A stretch of DNA of 64,000 bases, taken from positions 42,588,109 to 42,652,108 of the forward strand of contig CM030364.1 in NCBI GenBank assembly GCA_017893485.1. Reading direction: 5' to 3'. Position 1 is the first letter of the stretch, and each line of letters starts with the position of its first letter. This document shows, piece after piece, positions 1-11,070 of this stretch. The translations under genes and the position numbers were made by a program. The DNA is from Hemerocallis citrina. Its lineage: Eukaryota > Streptophyta > Magnoliopsida > Asparagales > Asphodelaceae. Below the pieces are notes generated by a model. The model saw nothing but the letters and a program-made list of their open reading frames with translations, did no database searches and was not told the DNA's origin.

Positions 1-833
1 CCGTGCTCGGATCTGCCGAGCAGCAAAGCAGATGAAGAGCAAGAAGAAAAAGAGGCTAACGGGTCGGGGTCGGATCCGATACCCACGATCCGACCCATAC
101 CCTTCTTGGCTTCTCCATTCTTCTCCTCCTTCAGTCACCTCTCCAAAAAAGTACCCAGCACTTCTCCTCTTCTCCACTGTGCGAAAGAACAAGGCAGAGG
201 AGAGAACCCAAATGCCTCTCCTCCCCTTCCTCTTCTCCTCTTCTCCACTGTGCGAAAGAACAAGGCAGAGGAGAGAACCCAAGTGCTTCTCCTCCCCTTC
301 CTCTTCTCCTCTTCTCCACTGTGCGAAAGAACAAGGTAGAGGAGAGAGCCCAAATGCCTCTCCTCCCCTTCCTCTTCTCCTCTTCTCCACTGTGCGAAAG
401 AACAAGGTAGAGGAGAGAACCCAAATGCCTCTCCTCCCCTTCTTCTTTCTTCTCAGAAGAGCTGCCGATCCCATCGATCCGAGGTGCCGAGGTACCGACC
501 TCCACATATGGAGAAAAATTTGGCCGATCCCATCTCACCGTCGGATCGACTCAAAAAACGTGCTAGAACATGATGAACGGCTCAGATCGAGCCACGTCTC
601 CACAAAATGACAAGATAACGTTTTCTCGAAATTTGAGCCTCTTGTCTCGTGATTCGCGCCACGATCGTGATCAACCGTCCAGATTGAGCCACGTAGCTCG
701 GATCTCAAATCCGAGCTATCGATCTACCGAACAACAAAGTGGAGAAAAATGCTCCTCAAAATCCGTGCTCGGATCTGCCGAACACGAAGCAGAGGAGAAG
801 AAAAGAAAAGGCGGAGGATATAAAAAAAAATAA
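1..833. repeat. 3' noncoding region of an older Tat-like element, left part
   Basis: This GC- and CT-rich stretch has no credible gene. The first ~50 bases recur in slightly altered form at 764-815, so a long repeat unit of ~760 bp begins again just before the younger Tat insertion. The second unit resumes after that insertion at 12607: both units share a run of Pro/Ser-type CT-rich sequence and a downstream segment around 471-600 that resembles 14143-14350. Together with the polypurine tract and LTR start near 14798, this suggests the tandem-repeat-rich 3' region of an older Tat retrotransposon. The ORFs here are low-complexity and overlap on both strands, so I do not call them. Confidence 0.55.
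160..440. repeat. tandem repeat, four copies of about 71 bp
   Basis: The string TCCACTGTGCGAAAGAACAAGG starts near 172, 243, 314 and 385. This gives four copies of a ~71-bp unit with few substitutions. The unit is CT/GA rich and explains the repetitive ORFs that can be read here in both directions. Confidence 0.85.
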
Positions 834-1579
834 TGTGGTAGGGTAAAAATGGCCTGGGGCCCAGCCAAGGCCCAGGATGGCTCACTCGAAAAAATCAATC
901 CGGCTCGGCCCCGGACCACTACATCCTCGGCACCGAGCCGTAAATTCACCCCCACAGAACTGGTCTCCTCCTATCCGACGAGCCTCGATGGCCCTCGGTC
1001 TCCGATCCGCGACAGCCCCACGGGCCGTCCGCCCAGCCTGGTAAAGAATGAAGATGACCTGGCACAACCCAGACCATCCGATTCTCCCAGAGGCACAGGA
1101 GCCCCATGATCAGCCATGTCAGCTCCAAATACCACCTAGGGCTTTGCCACGTCAGCCCTATACCACTCTTAGCACTGCCACGTCCGCCCTAAACCCCCTG
1201 GGCCTCCTGCCACGTCAGGCCCATGGGCTTTCGGGTTCAGACCCGGCCCCCAAGCGGATCCAAACCCGGTTGGAATTCCCTATAAATACCAGACCCTCAC
1301 CCACCTTTTCAGGTAATCAATCTTTGCCACCTAAATTTCCCTAGTTACTGCTACTCTCTCACAGAGACTGACTAGATCGTCGGAGGGTCCGCCACCGGGA
1401 TAAACCCCGGTGTTTCAGGACCGTCTGCAGGTACTCGAGGCGAGGCCATCCGAGCCGATCCTCAAGCGCCGAAGCGAGCCTCTCGCTCACCGTCCGGCAC
1501 CGTACTCTTCCCTCATTACAAATTGAGTCCGAACTCACACCTGGTGCATCCACACTGCGACCAAAAACAAACCGCATTA
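834..1579 (+). repeat. 5' LTR of the Tat element
   Basis: It begins TGTGGTAGGG and ends GCATTA; the 3' copy ends GCATCA, so the canonical CA has mutated here. A TATA box (TATAAATA) lies at 1281-1288, within the expected U3/R transition. The right edge is set by the primer binding site just downstream. Confidence 0.92.
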
Positions 1580-1580
1580 G

Positions 1581-1600
1581 GTTGGCGCCGTCTGTGGGAA
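1581..1600 (+). promoter_or_regulatory. primer binding site of the Tat element
   Basis: TTGGCGCCGTCTGTGGGAA follows the 5' LTR after two bases. This string is typical of the PBS in plant Tat-type gypsy elements; I do not assign the tRNA species. The same core recurs on the minus strand at 28625-28635, next to another Tat LTR. Confidence 0.8.
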
Positions 1601-2017
1601 ACCTTTATCCGGTGCGGACAACAGTCCGAGCCTCGCCACCGACGCTCTCCCTCGACCCGATCTCCCATGGCTCCCTGAGAGCGAAGATCGGCCCGTTCCG
1701 CCCGACCAGACGGGCCTCCTCCCGAGGGGGCCCTCGATGGAGGGCAAGCATCCAATAATCTGGGGGCGAACCCCGAACCCCAACGAAGCGTTTCAAGCAT
1801 CGCCGAACCCGACCTTCGTCGGGTCATTCAGAACAGAAGGGCTAGCCAGGCTAGGGGAGGGACCGCTTCCAACTCGGCCCCGAACCATTCCAGGCCTGCG
1901 CAAGGAGACAGGCCATCGGCACTCAGCCGCATCGACCGAATTCCTACGCCCCAACCCGACCCTTCCGACCATGGCGCGGTCACCAGGGGCGAGTTCAGAA
2001 GCTTCAGAGATGAAATC

Positions 2018-2656
2018 ATGGAGGCCCTCCATGGAGCACCAAGGCCCGCGACCTATGGCCGACCCCCTCAAGTGAGTGAAGGGAGGAGTCACACTCGTGC
2101 GCCGACTCCCCCTCCGGAGCGCACAGACGAGGTGCTCCGACGCCTTCTAGAGATGGAGAATCGAATCGAGCGCATCGGCGGCGGGAATCCCAACCTAGTC
2201 CAAGGACGTGGGCCCTCTCGACCTCCATTTTTCGTCAACATCATAGAAGCGGAGATCCCCCGGAACATCTGGCCTCCGCAGTTCGAGACTTACAACGGCG
2301 AGGGTGATCCAGCTGATCACATGGAGGGCTTCAAAACCCTCATGATGATTCACAGTGCTTCGGATCCCCTGCTGTGCCGAGCCTTTCCGGCCACCCTCCG
2401 GGGTCCGGCCAGGGATTGGTTCTCCAAACTCTCCCCTGGCTCGATCTTCTCGTTCGACCAGCTGGAAGCCAGCTTCCTGGCTCACTTCATCACTAGCCGG
2501 AAGGCCGAAAGGACGAGCGCTTTCCTGCTCGACCTCAGTTAGAAGGAGGGGGAGTCGCTCCGTAACTTCGTCAAGAGGTTCACGACTGAGGCAAGATCCG
2601 TCTCTGCTCTTGACGTCGGGGTCGCCTCAGCTGCCCAAGACAACCCCTCGCCCAGG
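2018..2656 (+). pseudogene. gag of the Tat element, nonsense codon and C-terminal deletion
   Basis: The frame encodes a typical plant retrotransposon gag core: a segment around PPQFETYNGEGDP, then a helical part with ARDWFSKLSPGSI and FDQLEASFLAHF. A TAG at 2540-2542 stops it. The same frame then continues (KEGESLRNFVKRF) and runs without shift into the protease at 2657. The rest of gag, including any CCHC zinc knuckle, is missing: the reading goes from the FVKRFTTEA region straight to the protease leader within about 20 codons. Gag normally forms the particle shell, so this copy could move only with help from another element. The ATG at 2018 is the first in this frame with good similarity behind it; the real start could be further upstream in the GC-rich leader. 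Confidence 0.8.
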
Positions 2657-5600
2657 GTGCAACCAGTGCCTGTCTCCTTCTCCGGAGAGGACCTCGAAGG
2701 CATTCGCCTCACTCATTGCGATGCCCTCGTCATTGGCCTCCACATGGCTAATTGTGAGGTTCGCCGAATCCTCGTCGACAACGGCAGCTCGGTAAACATT
2801 CTCTTCCTCGAAGCCTTCGAGAATCTCAAGCTGGCCAGAAGCAAACTCAAGCCAGCCGGATACACCTTGCATGGGTTCTCCGGCGTCCCTGTCGTAATAG
2901 AAGGGATTGTTACTCTCGACGTTACCGCAGGATCGGCTCCTGTCAAGAGGACCGAGTCCATGGACTTCATGGTGGTAAACGTCAAGGCGGCTTACAACGC
3001 CATACTCGGCCGACCCGGACTATGCTCCCTTCAAGCGGTACCTTCGGCTTACCATCTGAAACTTAAATTTCCCACCCCACAAGGGGTTGGCATCGTCCGA
3101 GGTAGCCAAGAAGCAGTGCGGTCGTGCTACATGACCACCGTCGGAGGGGGTGTGTTCCCCCTCGACGCCGTTGAGCTCGAACCCGAGAGGGACGGCCCCG
3201 CTCCCGAGCCTGTCGACGAGCTTGAGGAGGTCCCGTTCGGCGCCGAGGATGAATCGAAATGGTTCCGGGTGAGCCGCTCGCTCCCCGAGGACTTGAAGCC
3301 AGGCATAATCGCCTGCATCTGCCACAACGTTGATCTCTTCGCCTGGAAGCCCTCCGACATGCCCGAGATCTCCGAAGACTTGATCATGCATCGGCTGAGC
3401 GTCATCCCGAACTCTAAGCCGGTCGTCCAAAAGAGGCGCAAAGTCACCCCGGAGAGGCAGCAAATTGTGAAGATAGAGGTCGACAAACTCTTGTCTGCTC
3501 GATTTATTCAGGAAGTCAGCTACCCCGAGTGGTTGGCTAATGTCGTCATGGTGAAGAAGGCAACCGGGGGCTGGCGGATCTGTATCGACTTCACGGATCT
3601 AAATAAGGCATGTCCGAAAGATCCTTTCTCCCTCCCCCGCATCGACGCCTTAATCGACGCAACCTCGGGGCATGAGCTACTGTCCTTCATGGACGCATTC
3701 TTGGGGTACAATCAGATCCGGATGTTTCCACCGGACATCTCCAAGACCTCGTTCGTCACCGACCAGGGTCTTTTCTGTTACCGCGTTATGCCCTTCGGGC
3801 TAAAAAATGCCGGAGCCACATACCAACGGCTCGTCAACAGAATCTTCAAAGACCTGATCGGCCGCAACGTGGAAGTCTATGTCGACGACATGCTCGTCAA
3901 GAGCCGGGCCGGGCCGGACCACGTCGCCGACCTCGAGGAAGCCTTCGGAGTCCTCCGGCATCACAACATGAGGCTCAACCCGGCTAAATGCGCCTTCGGC
4001 GTCTCCACTGGGAAATTCCTGGGGTTCATCGTCAGCCAGCGCGGCATCGAAGCGAACCCCGAGAAAATCCAAGCTATTATTGACATGGCCCCGCCCCGAA
4101 ATGTCAAGGAGGTTCAGAGGCTTACAGGCCGGTTGGCTGCAATCGGCCATTTCCTCTCCAAGTCAGGGGAGAAATCTCTCCCCTTCTTCAAGGCCCTGCG
4201 TGGAAAAGGGGGCTTCGAGTGGGGTACCCATCAACAAGAAGCCTTCGAACAGCTGAAGCAGTACCTCGCCAACCCTCCTCTCCTCAGCAAGCCCGAGCCG
4301 GGCGAACCACTATGGCTCTATCTGTCCGCCTCGGATAGCGCCCTCAGCGCCGTCCTCGTCCGAGAAGAAGATGGAGTTCAGAGACCATTGTATTATGTGA
4401 GCAAAGTCCTGCTCCCCGCCGAGACGAGGTACGCAAAGATAGAGAAGGTGGCCTATGCTTTGGTCATGGCAGCCCGGAAGCTTCGTCCTTACTTCCAGGC
4501 CCACTCCGTCCAAGTACTGACCGACCAGCCACTGAAGATTGTACTCCACAAGCCCGAAAACTCCGGCCGCTTAGTCAAGTGGTCAATTGAGCTGAGTCAG
4601 TTCGACATCAGCTATCATCTGAGGACGGCCATCAAAGGACAGGCCCTCGCCAAATTCATAACTGAGTGCACCGTCTCCGAGCAGCCCAGCATCGAGGGCT
4701 CAGATCCGACCTGGGAGGTCTTTGTCGATGGATCATCATGCGAAACGGGGAGTGGGGCCGGCATCATCCTTCGTGGTCCTGACCAATTCCTACTTCAATA
4801 CTCCCTCCGCCTCAACTTTCCGGCCTCCAACAACGAGGCAGAATATGAGGCCATGAACGCCGGACTGACCCTAGCACACCGAGCTGGTGCCCAGCAAATC
4901 CGAGCCTACAGCGATTCTCAGCTCGTGGTCAATCAGATTACCGGGGAATACGAGGCTCGCGACGACCGGACGATACGGTACTTGGCCATGGTCCGGCGAC
5001 TCCTGGCGTCCTTCAACTGCGCCACGGTTACCAGAGTTCCTAGGGAGCAGAACGCTCAAGCAAACGCGTTGTCCAAACTCGCCTCTTCCTTCTTCGAGGG
5101 TCTCGATCAGACGGTGCTCATAGAAATCCTCCTAAAGCCAAGTATCAATGACCAAGACCAGGAGGCAATGTGTGTGCAAGGCATTGCCGGTCCAGACGAC
5201 TGGACCACCCCCATCCGGAGATTCTTAATTAATGTCGGGCTTCCTGAAGACCGGGCCGAGGCCAGACGGGTCAGGGTCCAAGCTGAAAGGTTCGTCATGA
5301 TTGATGACATCCTCTTCAAATGCTCATACACCTTGGCTGATGGCAAACCATACCTCCGCTGTCTCACCAGCGACGAGGCCAGCTACGCGCTAAGGGATCT
5401 TCATGAGGGGATCGGCGGATGCCACATGGGGAGCAGGACACTTGCTCGGAAGGCCCTGAATCAGGGGTACTATTGGCCGACCATGCTCCAAGACTCGCAT
5501 GACCTAGTCAAGAGGTGCGGCCCATGCCAAAGGTTCTCCCCTATCAAGAGGCTTCCTCAAGCCAATCTCCGATCCCTGACTAGCCCTATGCCATTCGCCA

Positions 5601-6463
5601 TGTGGGGCATGGACCTTGTGGGCCCCTTCCCCGTAGCGGTAGGGCAAAAGAAATTCTTGATAGTCGCCATCGACTACTTCACCAAGTGGCTCGAAGCCGA
5701 GCCTCTGTCCAGCATCACCGAGCGCCAAGTACAACAATTCTTTTGGAAGAACATCATTTGCCGGTTCGGAATCCCTCGGGTCCTCGTCACGGACAACGGA
5801 ACCCAATTCCAAGGTCAGAACTTCCAAACTTTCTGCGTAGACATCGGCATCCAGCAACGTTTCTCCGCTATTTGTCACCCTCAGTCCAACAGCCAAGCGG
5901 AGAACGCGAATAGGCAAATCCTCGACGGCCTCAAAAAGCGCCTCGACAGTTCCCCCAAAGGGCTGTGGGTCGAAGAACTGCCTAGCATGCTATGGGCGCA
6001 CCGAACCACCAAGAGGATCCCCACGGGAGAGACGCCGTTCAGCTTGACCTACGGGACGGAGGCAGTTATCCCTGTCGAGGTCGGCCTGCCTTCTCCCCGG
6101 ATCATGACCTTCAATGAAGCTGACAATTCGTCCGGCCTGAGGGCCAACCTGGACCTCGTCGCCGAGGTCAGAGAGAAGTCTTCGATCCGAAGAAGTATCT
6201 ACCAACAACGGATCGAGAAGTTTTACAACAAGAAGGTTCGCCCCACAAACATCAAGGCAGGGGACCTCATGTTACGAAAACTGTCCGTCTCCAACCCGAC
6301 CAAGAAGAGGAAATTGGCTCCCAACTGGGAAGGCCCATACCGGGTAGTTGAAGCCGTACGCCCTGGTACGTACCGACTGGCGGATATGGATGGCCGGCCG
6401 ATCAGCCGACCCTGGAACGCCGAGCACCTAAGAAGTTCCTGGAGGGACGAACATAGGTTCTAG
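2657..6463 (+). CDS. pol: pol polyprotein of a Tat-lineage Ty3/gypsy element (PR-RT-RH-aRH-INT)
   Basis: The open frame is 1268 codons. Aspartic protease has its active site at D41 (ILVDNGSS). Reverse transcriptase has the catalytic YVDD at 408-411. A first RNase H follows near 540-660 (LYLSASDSALSAVL), then a second, archaeal-like RNase H starting at D691 (VFVDGSSCETGSGAGIIL). The integrase HHCC zinc region begins near H916, and its catalytic triad is D986, D1046 and E1082, with the expected 35-residue gap. The duplicated RNase H is characteristic of Tat elements. The frame is continuous with gag upstream apart from one stop, so the listed start is only the first in-frame ATG after that stop. 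All catalytic residues I can check are present. Confidence 0.92.
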   Translation: MQPVPVSFSGEDLEGIRLTHCDALVIGLHMANCEVRRILVDNGSSVNILFLEAFENLKLARSKLKPAGYTLHGFSGVPVVIEGIVTLDVTAGSAPVKRTESMDFMVVNVKAAYNAILGRPGLCSLQAVPSAYHLKLKFPTPQGVGIVRGSQEAVRSCYMTTVGGGVFPLDAVELEPERDGPAPEPVDELEEVPFGAEDESKWFRVSRSLPEDLKPGIIACICHNVDLFAWKPSDMPEISEDLIMHRLSVIPNSKPVVQKRRKVTPERQQIVKIEVDKLLSARFIQEVSYPEWLANVVMVKKATGGWRICIDFTDLNKACPKDPFSLPRIDALIDATSGHELLSFMDAFLGYNQIRMFPPDISKTSFVTDQGLFCYRVMPFGLKNAGATYQRLVNRIFKDLIGRNVEVYVDDMLVKSRAGPDHVADLEEAFGVLRHHNMRLNPAKCAFGVSTGKFLGFIVSQRGIEANPEKIQAIIDMAPPRNVKEVQRLTGRLAAIGHFLSKSGEKSLPFFKALRGKGGFEWGTHQQEAFEQLKQYLANPPLLSKPEPGEPLWLYLSASDSALSAVLVREEDGVQRPLYYVSKVLLPAETRYAKIEKVAYALVMAARKLRPYFQAHSVQVLTDQPLKIVLHKPENSGRLVKWSIELSQFDISYHLRTAIKGQALAKFITECTVSEQPSIEGSDPTWEVFVDGSSCETGSGAGIILRGPDQFLLQYSLRLNFPASNNEAEYEAMNAGLTLAHRAGAQQIRAYSDSQLVVNQITGEYEARDDRTIRYLAMVRRLLASFNCATVTRVPREQNAQANALSKLASSFFEGLDQTVLIEILLKPSINDQDQEAMCVQGIAGPDDWTTPIRRFLINVGLPEDRAEARRVRVQAERFVMIDDILFKCSYTLADGKPYLRCLTSDEASYALRDLHEGIGGCHMGSRTLARKALNQGYYWPTMLQDSHDLVKRCGPCQRFSPIKRLPQANLRSLTSPMPFAMWGMDLVGPFPVAVGQKKFLIVAIDYFTKWLEAEPLSSITERQVQQFFWKNIICRFGIPRVLVTDNGTQFQGQNFQTFCVDIGIQQRFSAICHPQSNSQAENANRQILDGLKKRLDSSPKGLWVEELPSMLWAHRTTKRIPTGETPFSLTYGTEAVIPVEVGLPSPRIMTFNEADNSSGLRANLDLVAEVREKSSIRRSIYQQRIEKFYNKKVRPTNIKAGDLMLRKLSVSNPTKKRKLAPNWEGPYRVVEAVRPGTYRLADMDGRPISRPWNAEHLRSSWRDEHRF

Positions 6464-6895
6464 CTTGGCTAATGTAAATAATATTTTTTGTAAGCTTTCA
6501 TGTGTAAAGGGCCGTTTTAGCGACCCTCCCTATCATATATGAAAGAAATCTCTTTTTGTCAAACTCCAAACGCCTCGGCAGGTCCGACCTAACACCGGAC
6601 AACGGGATCGCTTTCTCGAAGAGCTTCGGCACCCGGGTCCCCACTCCGGTGCCGTCCCCCAACGTCTCGGTAGGTAGGGACCGGCTTCAGGCCAGGGAGT
6701 CCTCCTAACGCCCCGCGCCGATCCCTCACGGATCGACGGGGCCGAACCTCACTTCCGCCATCATTCACGACACTATTGATCAGAGCAAAGAATGAAAAGA
6801 ATTCTTTATTCATACTCCCTTATTAGTTCTGAAAAAACAAACAAAGACCGTTACAGGACCACTCCACTCATCTCAAACTGAAGGAAGCAGCCATC
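6464..6895. other. spacer after pol, no gene
   Basis: This is noncoding sequence between the pol stop and the 3' end of the antisense ORFs. The short ORFs here have no recognisable domain. Confidence 0.6.
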
Positions 6896-7435
6896 TTAGG
6901 GCCCCTCGGGTCCGACGAATGGCGGGACCACTCCGACCGAACGACTAGGAGCTCTCTCCTCGTCATGGTGGTCCTTAGGCTCAGCCACGGTCGACACACC
7001 AGCCACGGAGCTTTGGGCATCAACTGGTCGCACACGCTCTAGCAGCCGCAACGCAGAGGGAACCCCCTCCGCTCGCCAACCTCCCGAGGAGGATGCCGAG
7101 ACACCCAGCATCGTCTTGTAATGGTGTATCTCCATCTCCTTCTCCACAATGACATCACGAAGTAGCCTCTCAGAGGAGGGCCTCTGCACCGATGCACTCA
7201 ACATGGTATATCCAAGACCGACACTCCCGAGGTCCCGATCCACCATCGCCCTCCTCAGTCGGCTCGCCTCCTCACTTAGGGCTTCAGACTTGTTCCGATA
7301 ATAGTTAAAAGCCGCGTCATTGTCACGAGCCACCTTTCGGTAGCGAACCAACGTGGCCTCCAAGGCCTCAACCTTGCTCCGAAGCCACGCCACGTCGGAA
7401 CGACGGGGGTCCACCTCGAGAAGGGGAGCCGTAAC
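6896..7435 (-). CDS. antisense exon in the Tat 3' region, coiled-coil protein of unknown function
   Basis: An open frame runs from a splice-acceptor-like site (TTGTAG at 7441-7436) to a stop at 6896. It is open back to 7435, so the GTG at 7414 is probably not the true start. The first ~60 residues are charged and heptad-like (VAWLRSKVEALEATL, KSEALSEEASRLRRAM), which suggests a coiled coil; the C-terminus is low-complexity. A TATA-like string lies on the minus strand at 7532-7521. It sits just downstream of the Transposase_28-type antisense gene on the same strand and is either a second small gene or an alternative 3' exon of it. No catalytic motif is visible. Confidence 0.5.
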   Translation of the reverse strand, partial: VTAPLLEVDPRRSDVAWLRSKVEALEATLVRYRKVARDNDAAFNYYRNKSEALSEEASRLRRAMVDRDLGSVGLGYTMLSASVQRPSSERLLRDVIVEKEMEIHHYKTMLGVSASSSGGWRAEGVPSALRLLERVRPVDAQSSVAGVSTVAEPKDHHDEERAPSRSVGVVPPFVGPEGP

Positions 7436-7622
7436 CTACAAGAGAACCAGCCCACTCAAAACACACAAGCAAGGAGGTTCGGAAAGTTCCGAGGTCAAAA
7501 CACTTGGCCAGTCAAAAATCCTCTTTTATAAATGGAATTACTTCATACAAAAAATGCGGTGGCCAGTCCGCGGTAGGCAAATACAATCAAGAGATGGAAA
7601 AAGAAAGACAAAACTATACAAC

Positions 7623-9887
7623 TTATTGTCCCACCTCAACATCGGCCGGGTTCACGGGGAGGTCGGCAGCCGGGTCATCAACGGGCCCTTCTTCGTTAGG
7701 AGTCTTCGGTGTCCCCTCGATCTCCATGTCGTAGTCGAAGTTGGACAAGTCGATGGTCGGGTAGAAGTGCCTCACATGACTGAGGGCCTTCGCATAGCAC
7801 TCGTCCTGGGCTTTGATCACCAGGTTCTGACCCACCTCCGTCAACTCCTCCTTCTCCTTGGCGAACTTCTTCTTCAGAGCCGCCATCTTCTTCCCCCATT
7901 CCGCCTCCTTGGCGTCGAACTCGGTCTTCATATTCTGCTCCCTCTGATGCGAGCCTTCGAGCTCTATCTTCATCTCCTTCATCTCCTGCAAGGCCTTGTC
8001 AGCCCGGTCTCGCTCCCGCTTCAAGGCCGCCTCATAAAGGCCTCTCACGTGGGCCCCCTGCACGGTCGCCTGCAGTAACCAAGCACTACTAAGAAAGCCT
8101 CCTTTACGACGTAATGACAAGGCAAGTGGGGTCGACAGACTTACCAGCACATTAGCCTGCGCGAGGCGAGTGTACGCATCCTCCAGGGTCTCGGCATTCT
8201 CCGCGCGGTCCCGGGGGGTCGCCAGCTTATCCGCCACCTCGACGGCCTAGCGCCCTCGGGTTAAGCTGTCACCCTCACGGATCGACCAACCCGGCACCCA
8301 TGGTCGCCGCAACCTCTCCTCTACCTCTGACCCCACCAGGGGACCCTTCCCCTTGTCAAGATCAGCAGCCTCGCCCTGGTCCGAGCTCTTCCGAGCAACC
8401 ACCACCTTGCCCGTCTCCGAGCATGTCCTCTTTGCCGGAGGCTCGTCTGGGACCTCGGAGACCACCTGGGATGACCCCCTCGTCTTCATCGCGTCCCCCT
8501 TCGTCTCGGCCTTCTGCTTCTTCATGGCGAGCCTCTTTGCCTTGATTGATTCGGGATCCATACCTGTGAAAAGATCAATTAAGAACAATGAGCGCAAAAG
8601 AGCAATAAGACCGAGAGAAAAGAAACAACTACATACAAAGCACGGCCGGGCTCAGTCCGACGCTCGCCAGGTGACCTTCCGTCACCTTCGGCCAACTGAT
8701 ACTGTGCGACAGACGGAGGCGCTCAACAAACCTCCACTCCTCGGCCGTCAGGTCCCTCGGCCTCGGCGCTTTAAAGCTCGGCTTATAATGGTTCCATCGA
8801 GTAGGGATGTCCCAAGGCTCCTCACTCCGGATCACCAAATATTTTTTCTTCCACTCCTTGATGGAGTCCGGGTGACCGTGGACGACCTTCCCCTTACTCC
8901 GAGGCGAGATATAATAAACACCCTCCGACTCCCCCGACGAGCTGATCCCCAGCATCGCCCGGAATACGCCCAACCAAAGGGGCACCTTCTGCTCCTCGCA
9001 CAACAGCACGAAGCAGATGATCTGCTTCCAGGAGTTCTGCCCATACTGCATCGGCGCCAGGGACGCCCAATTCAACACCTCCCGAACAAACGGATGGACC
9101 GGCAGCCTCAGTCCAGAGATGAAGGCGTCCACTGGGAAGACGCAGTACCAAGCAGGCAGGGGGTCGGTCGGGGGCAGGGTAGAGTTCGGCAACATGAGCT
9201 CGTAGCCGGACCCTATGTGGTACGCCAACTGCAAAACCTCCAAGTCACCAGCCTCCAAGACGGTCGGAAGCGTGTCCATCTTCACCCTCTTCCGGCTCGG
9301 CGAAGACGGCTGGACCCCAAAAAGCTCCTTATCGAAAAGGTCGTCGGGGTACCGACGGAACAGCTTCGGTTGTACGGGCGACCCTGTCATTAAGTTACGA
9401 TGAACGGGCGCCTGGCTCGAGCCATCGGTCCTCGACCCCTTCTTCTTCGGAACCCTCTTCTTCTTGGCTCTTTCCGGTGAGGGGGTAGATAATCGCCCCA
9501 GACCGGTCGGCGTGGAGCTCGAACCCACACCCTGACCTGTGGATCTCCCCCCGCACCTCCTATCCGAGCCCCTTCGGCTTCACCCTCTTCTGGGCCACCC
9601 TCCTCTTCGGAAGTCGACTCTAGAATCTGGACTTCGTCCGAACTGTCGCTTGCCTCCTCAGATTCGCTACTCTCCACCACGAAAGGTTTCCAAGAGCGTA
9701 ACGGCCTCACATTGTACACCGGCTCCTCCTCGCCTACTGGCTCCTCCCACGAAGTCGAACCGGAGGGCTTCTCATCATGTACGGACTCCTCCTCGCACAC
9801 TGGCTCCTCCCACGAAGTTGATTTTGAGACAGGGTTCCCTTCCCCCCTCGACGTCGACGCCGACGAGCCAGACTGAGCCCTTGACAT
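7623..9887 (-). pseudogene. antisense spliced gene in the Tat 3' region, putative gypsy-type Transposase_28 family
   Basis: The reading order is a Ser/Glu-rich N-terminus (9887-9530), a conserved globular part (about 9528-8637), then a lysine-rich and coiled-coil C-terminus (8563-7623). The globular part has the segments YCVFPVDAFISGLRLPVHPFVREVL and KVPLWLGVFRAMLG, matching what I know as the putative gypsy-type transposon domain found antisense in Tat elements. Two introns are visible: 8636-8564 (73 bp, GTATGT...CACAG), whose removal joins AVLC to MDPESIKAKR in frame, and 8144-8070 (75 bp, GTAAGT...CTGCAG). A TAG at 8247-8249 interrupts the frame after the first intron, and the frame changes near 9530 through an unrecognised intron or a frameshift. 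The function is unknown; the name does not imply proven transposase activity. Confidence 0.7.
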
Positions 9888-10040
9888 TTGTGCCTAACAA
9901 AAGAAACTTACAAACTAACCTTTGGGTTGTCTCGGACTGACGAGCCGATGCCGCTAAACAGTCAAGCCGAGCGCTGAAGTGTTTGGTTTCTTTTTAAGAA
10001 GACAGCAGGTGGAAATGAACAGAATAGAGAAGAGGGGGGG

Positions 10041-10050
10041 ATATTTATAG
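10041..10050 (-). promoter_or_regulatory. TATA box for the antisense gene
   Basis: On the minus strand the sequence reads CTATAAATAT, about 150 bases upstream of the antisense ATG at 9887 and separate from the LTR promoters. This supports independent antisense transcription. It is recognised by motif only. Confidence 0.5.
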
Positions 10051-10059
10051 AGGGAGAGG

Positions 10060-11070
10060 CGACGCCTCAATTTTTGCATTACTGTTCCTCGAATAGCACG
10101 CGTCTGCCACCAATAGAATCGCGCCACATCATCCTCGAAACTGGCGCTGCTGACGTCACCTAGCGCCGGTTGGAGACCACACAGAGGTCGGTTCGGATGA
10201 AGTGTTCGGCGGAGAAAAATTTTTGGATTAAAGATTTAAGGCGCCGTCCTTAGACAGGCGCCCCGGGCTCCAGGGCTCGGTCGGCTCCCCTCTCACCCGT
10301 GAGCAGCTCGGGGCTTACGACCTCGGCAGCCGAAACCCCAAACTGTTCGAGGGTGGGAGAAAAGCCACCATCCCCTGGAACCCTATCGGAAAGCAGATCG
10401 GCCCACCTCCAATCTCTAACTCCTTTGGGCTGACAGACCATCAGAGACCGTCAGCACCAGAAGGAAGACAGAGATCGGAGACGACCCATCTATCCGAGGC
10501 TCCTCAGCCCCAGGTCCGGAATTCGGTTGATACCCCTCCCGTCTGGATCTTTCTCGGGCAAACAGCCGTGTCAGGGCCGTCCGACCCAAAAAAGGATCCA
10601 GGCGGCAAAGTCACCACCAGTCCAAAGTTCCCAGGGTTAAAACCTTTCAGCACCTTGTCCCCCGAGCCCGGACTACGGCCGCCATCTCTTCTGCCTTGTT
10701 CTCCCCCGATCCTGACACTCACATCGAGGCCGTCAGGAACGGGAGAAGAACAAGGCAATAGGATGACCACCTGTCCAACGCTCTCAGGGTCAAGATTTTG
10801 CAAGAGACAGACGTCCGCCAAAGCAGACACCTCTGGTGGCCGATGGACCACCCTTACTGTGATCAAACCCACTGTGGGGAGAGGGGTATTTATAACCTCC
10901 CCCATAGACAGGCCATTATGACATTGGGAAAGCCAAACGATAGAAGCCTAAGCGCCATGCATTTACTAGGCGGCGCCATTAATGCCCCTAGGAAATTGGA
11001 ACATTACACAGATCCCGGAGCGCCTTCAATGCTCCGCGAAGACAGCGGGCCACCCCGCTCAAACCTTCTA
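10060..11070. other. Tat 3' noncoding region
   Basis: There is no credible coding sequence here. A second minus-strand TATA-like string occurs at 10885-10896 without a convincing gene behind it. Confidence 0.5.

Noticed and set aside
3020..3463. Minus-strand ORFs opposite pol
   Set aside because: They are shadow frames of a strongly coding GC-rich plus-strand gene.
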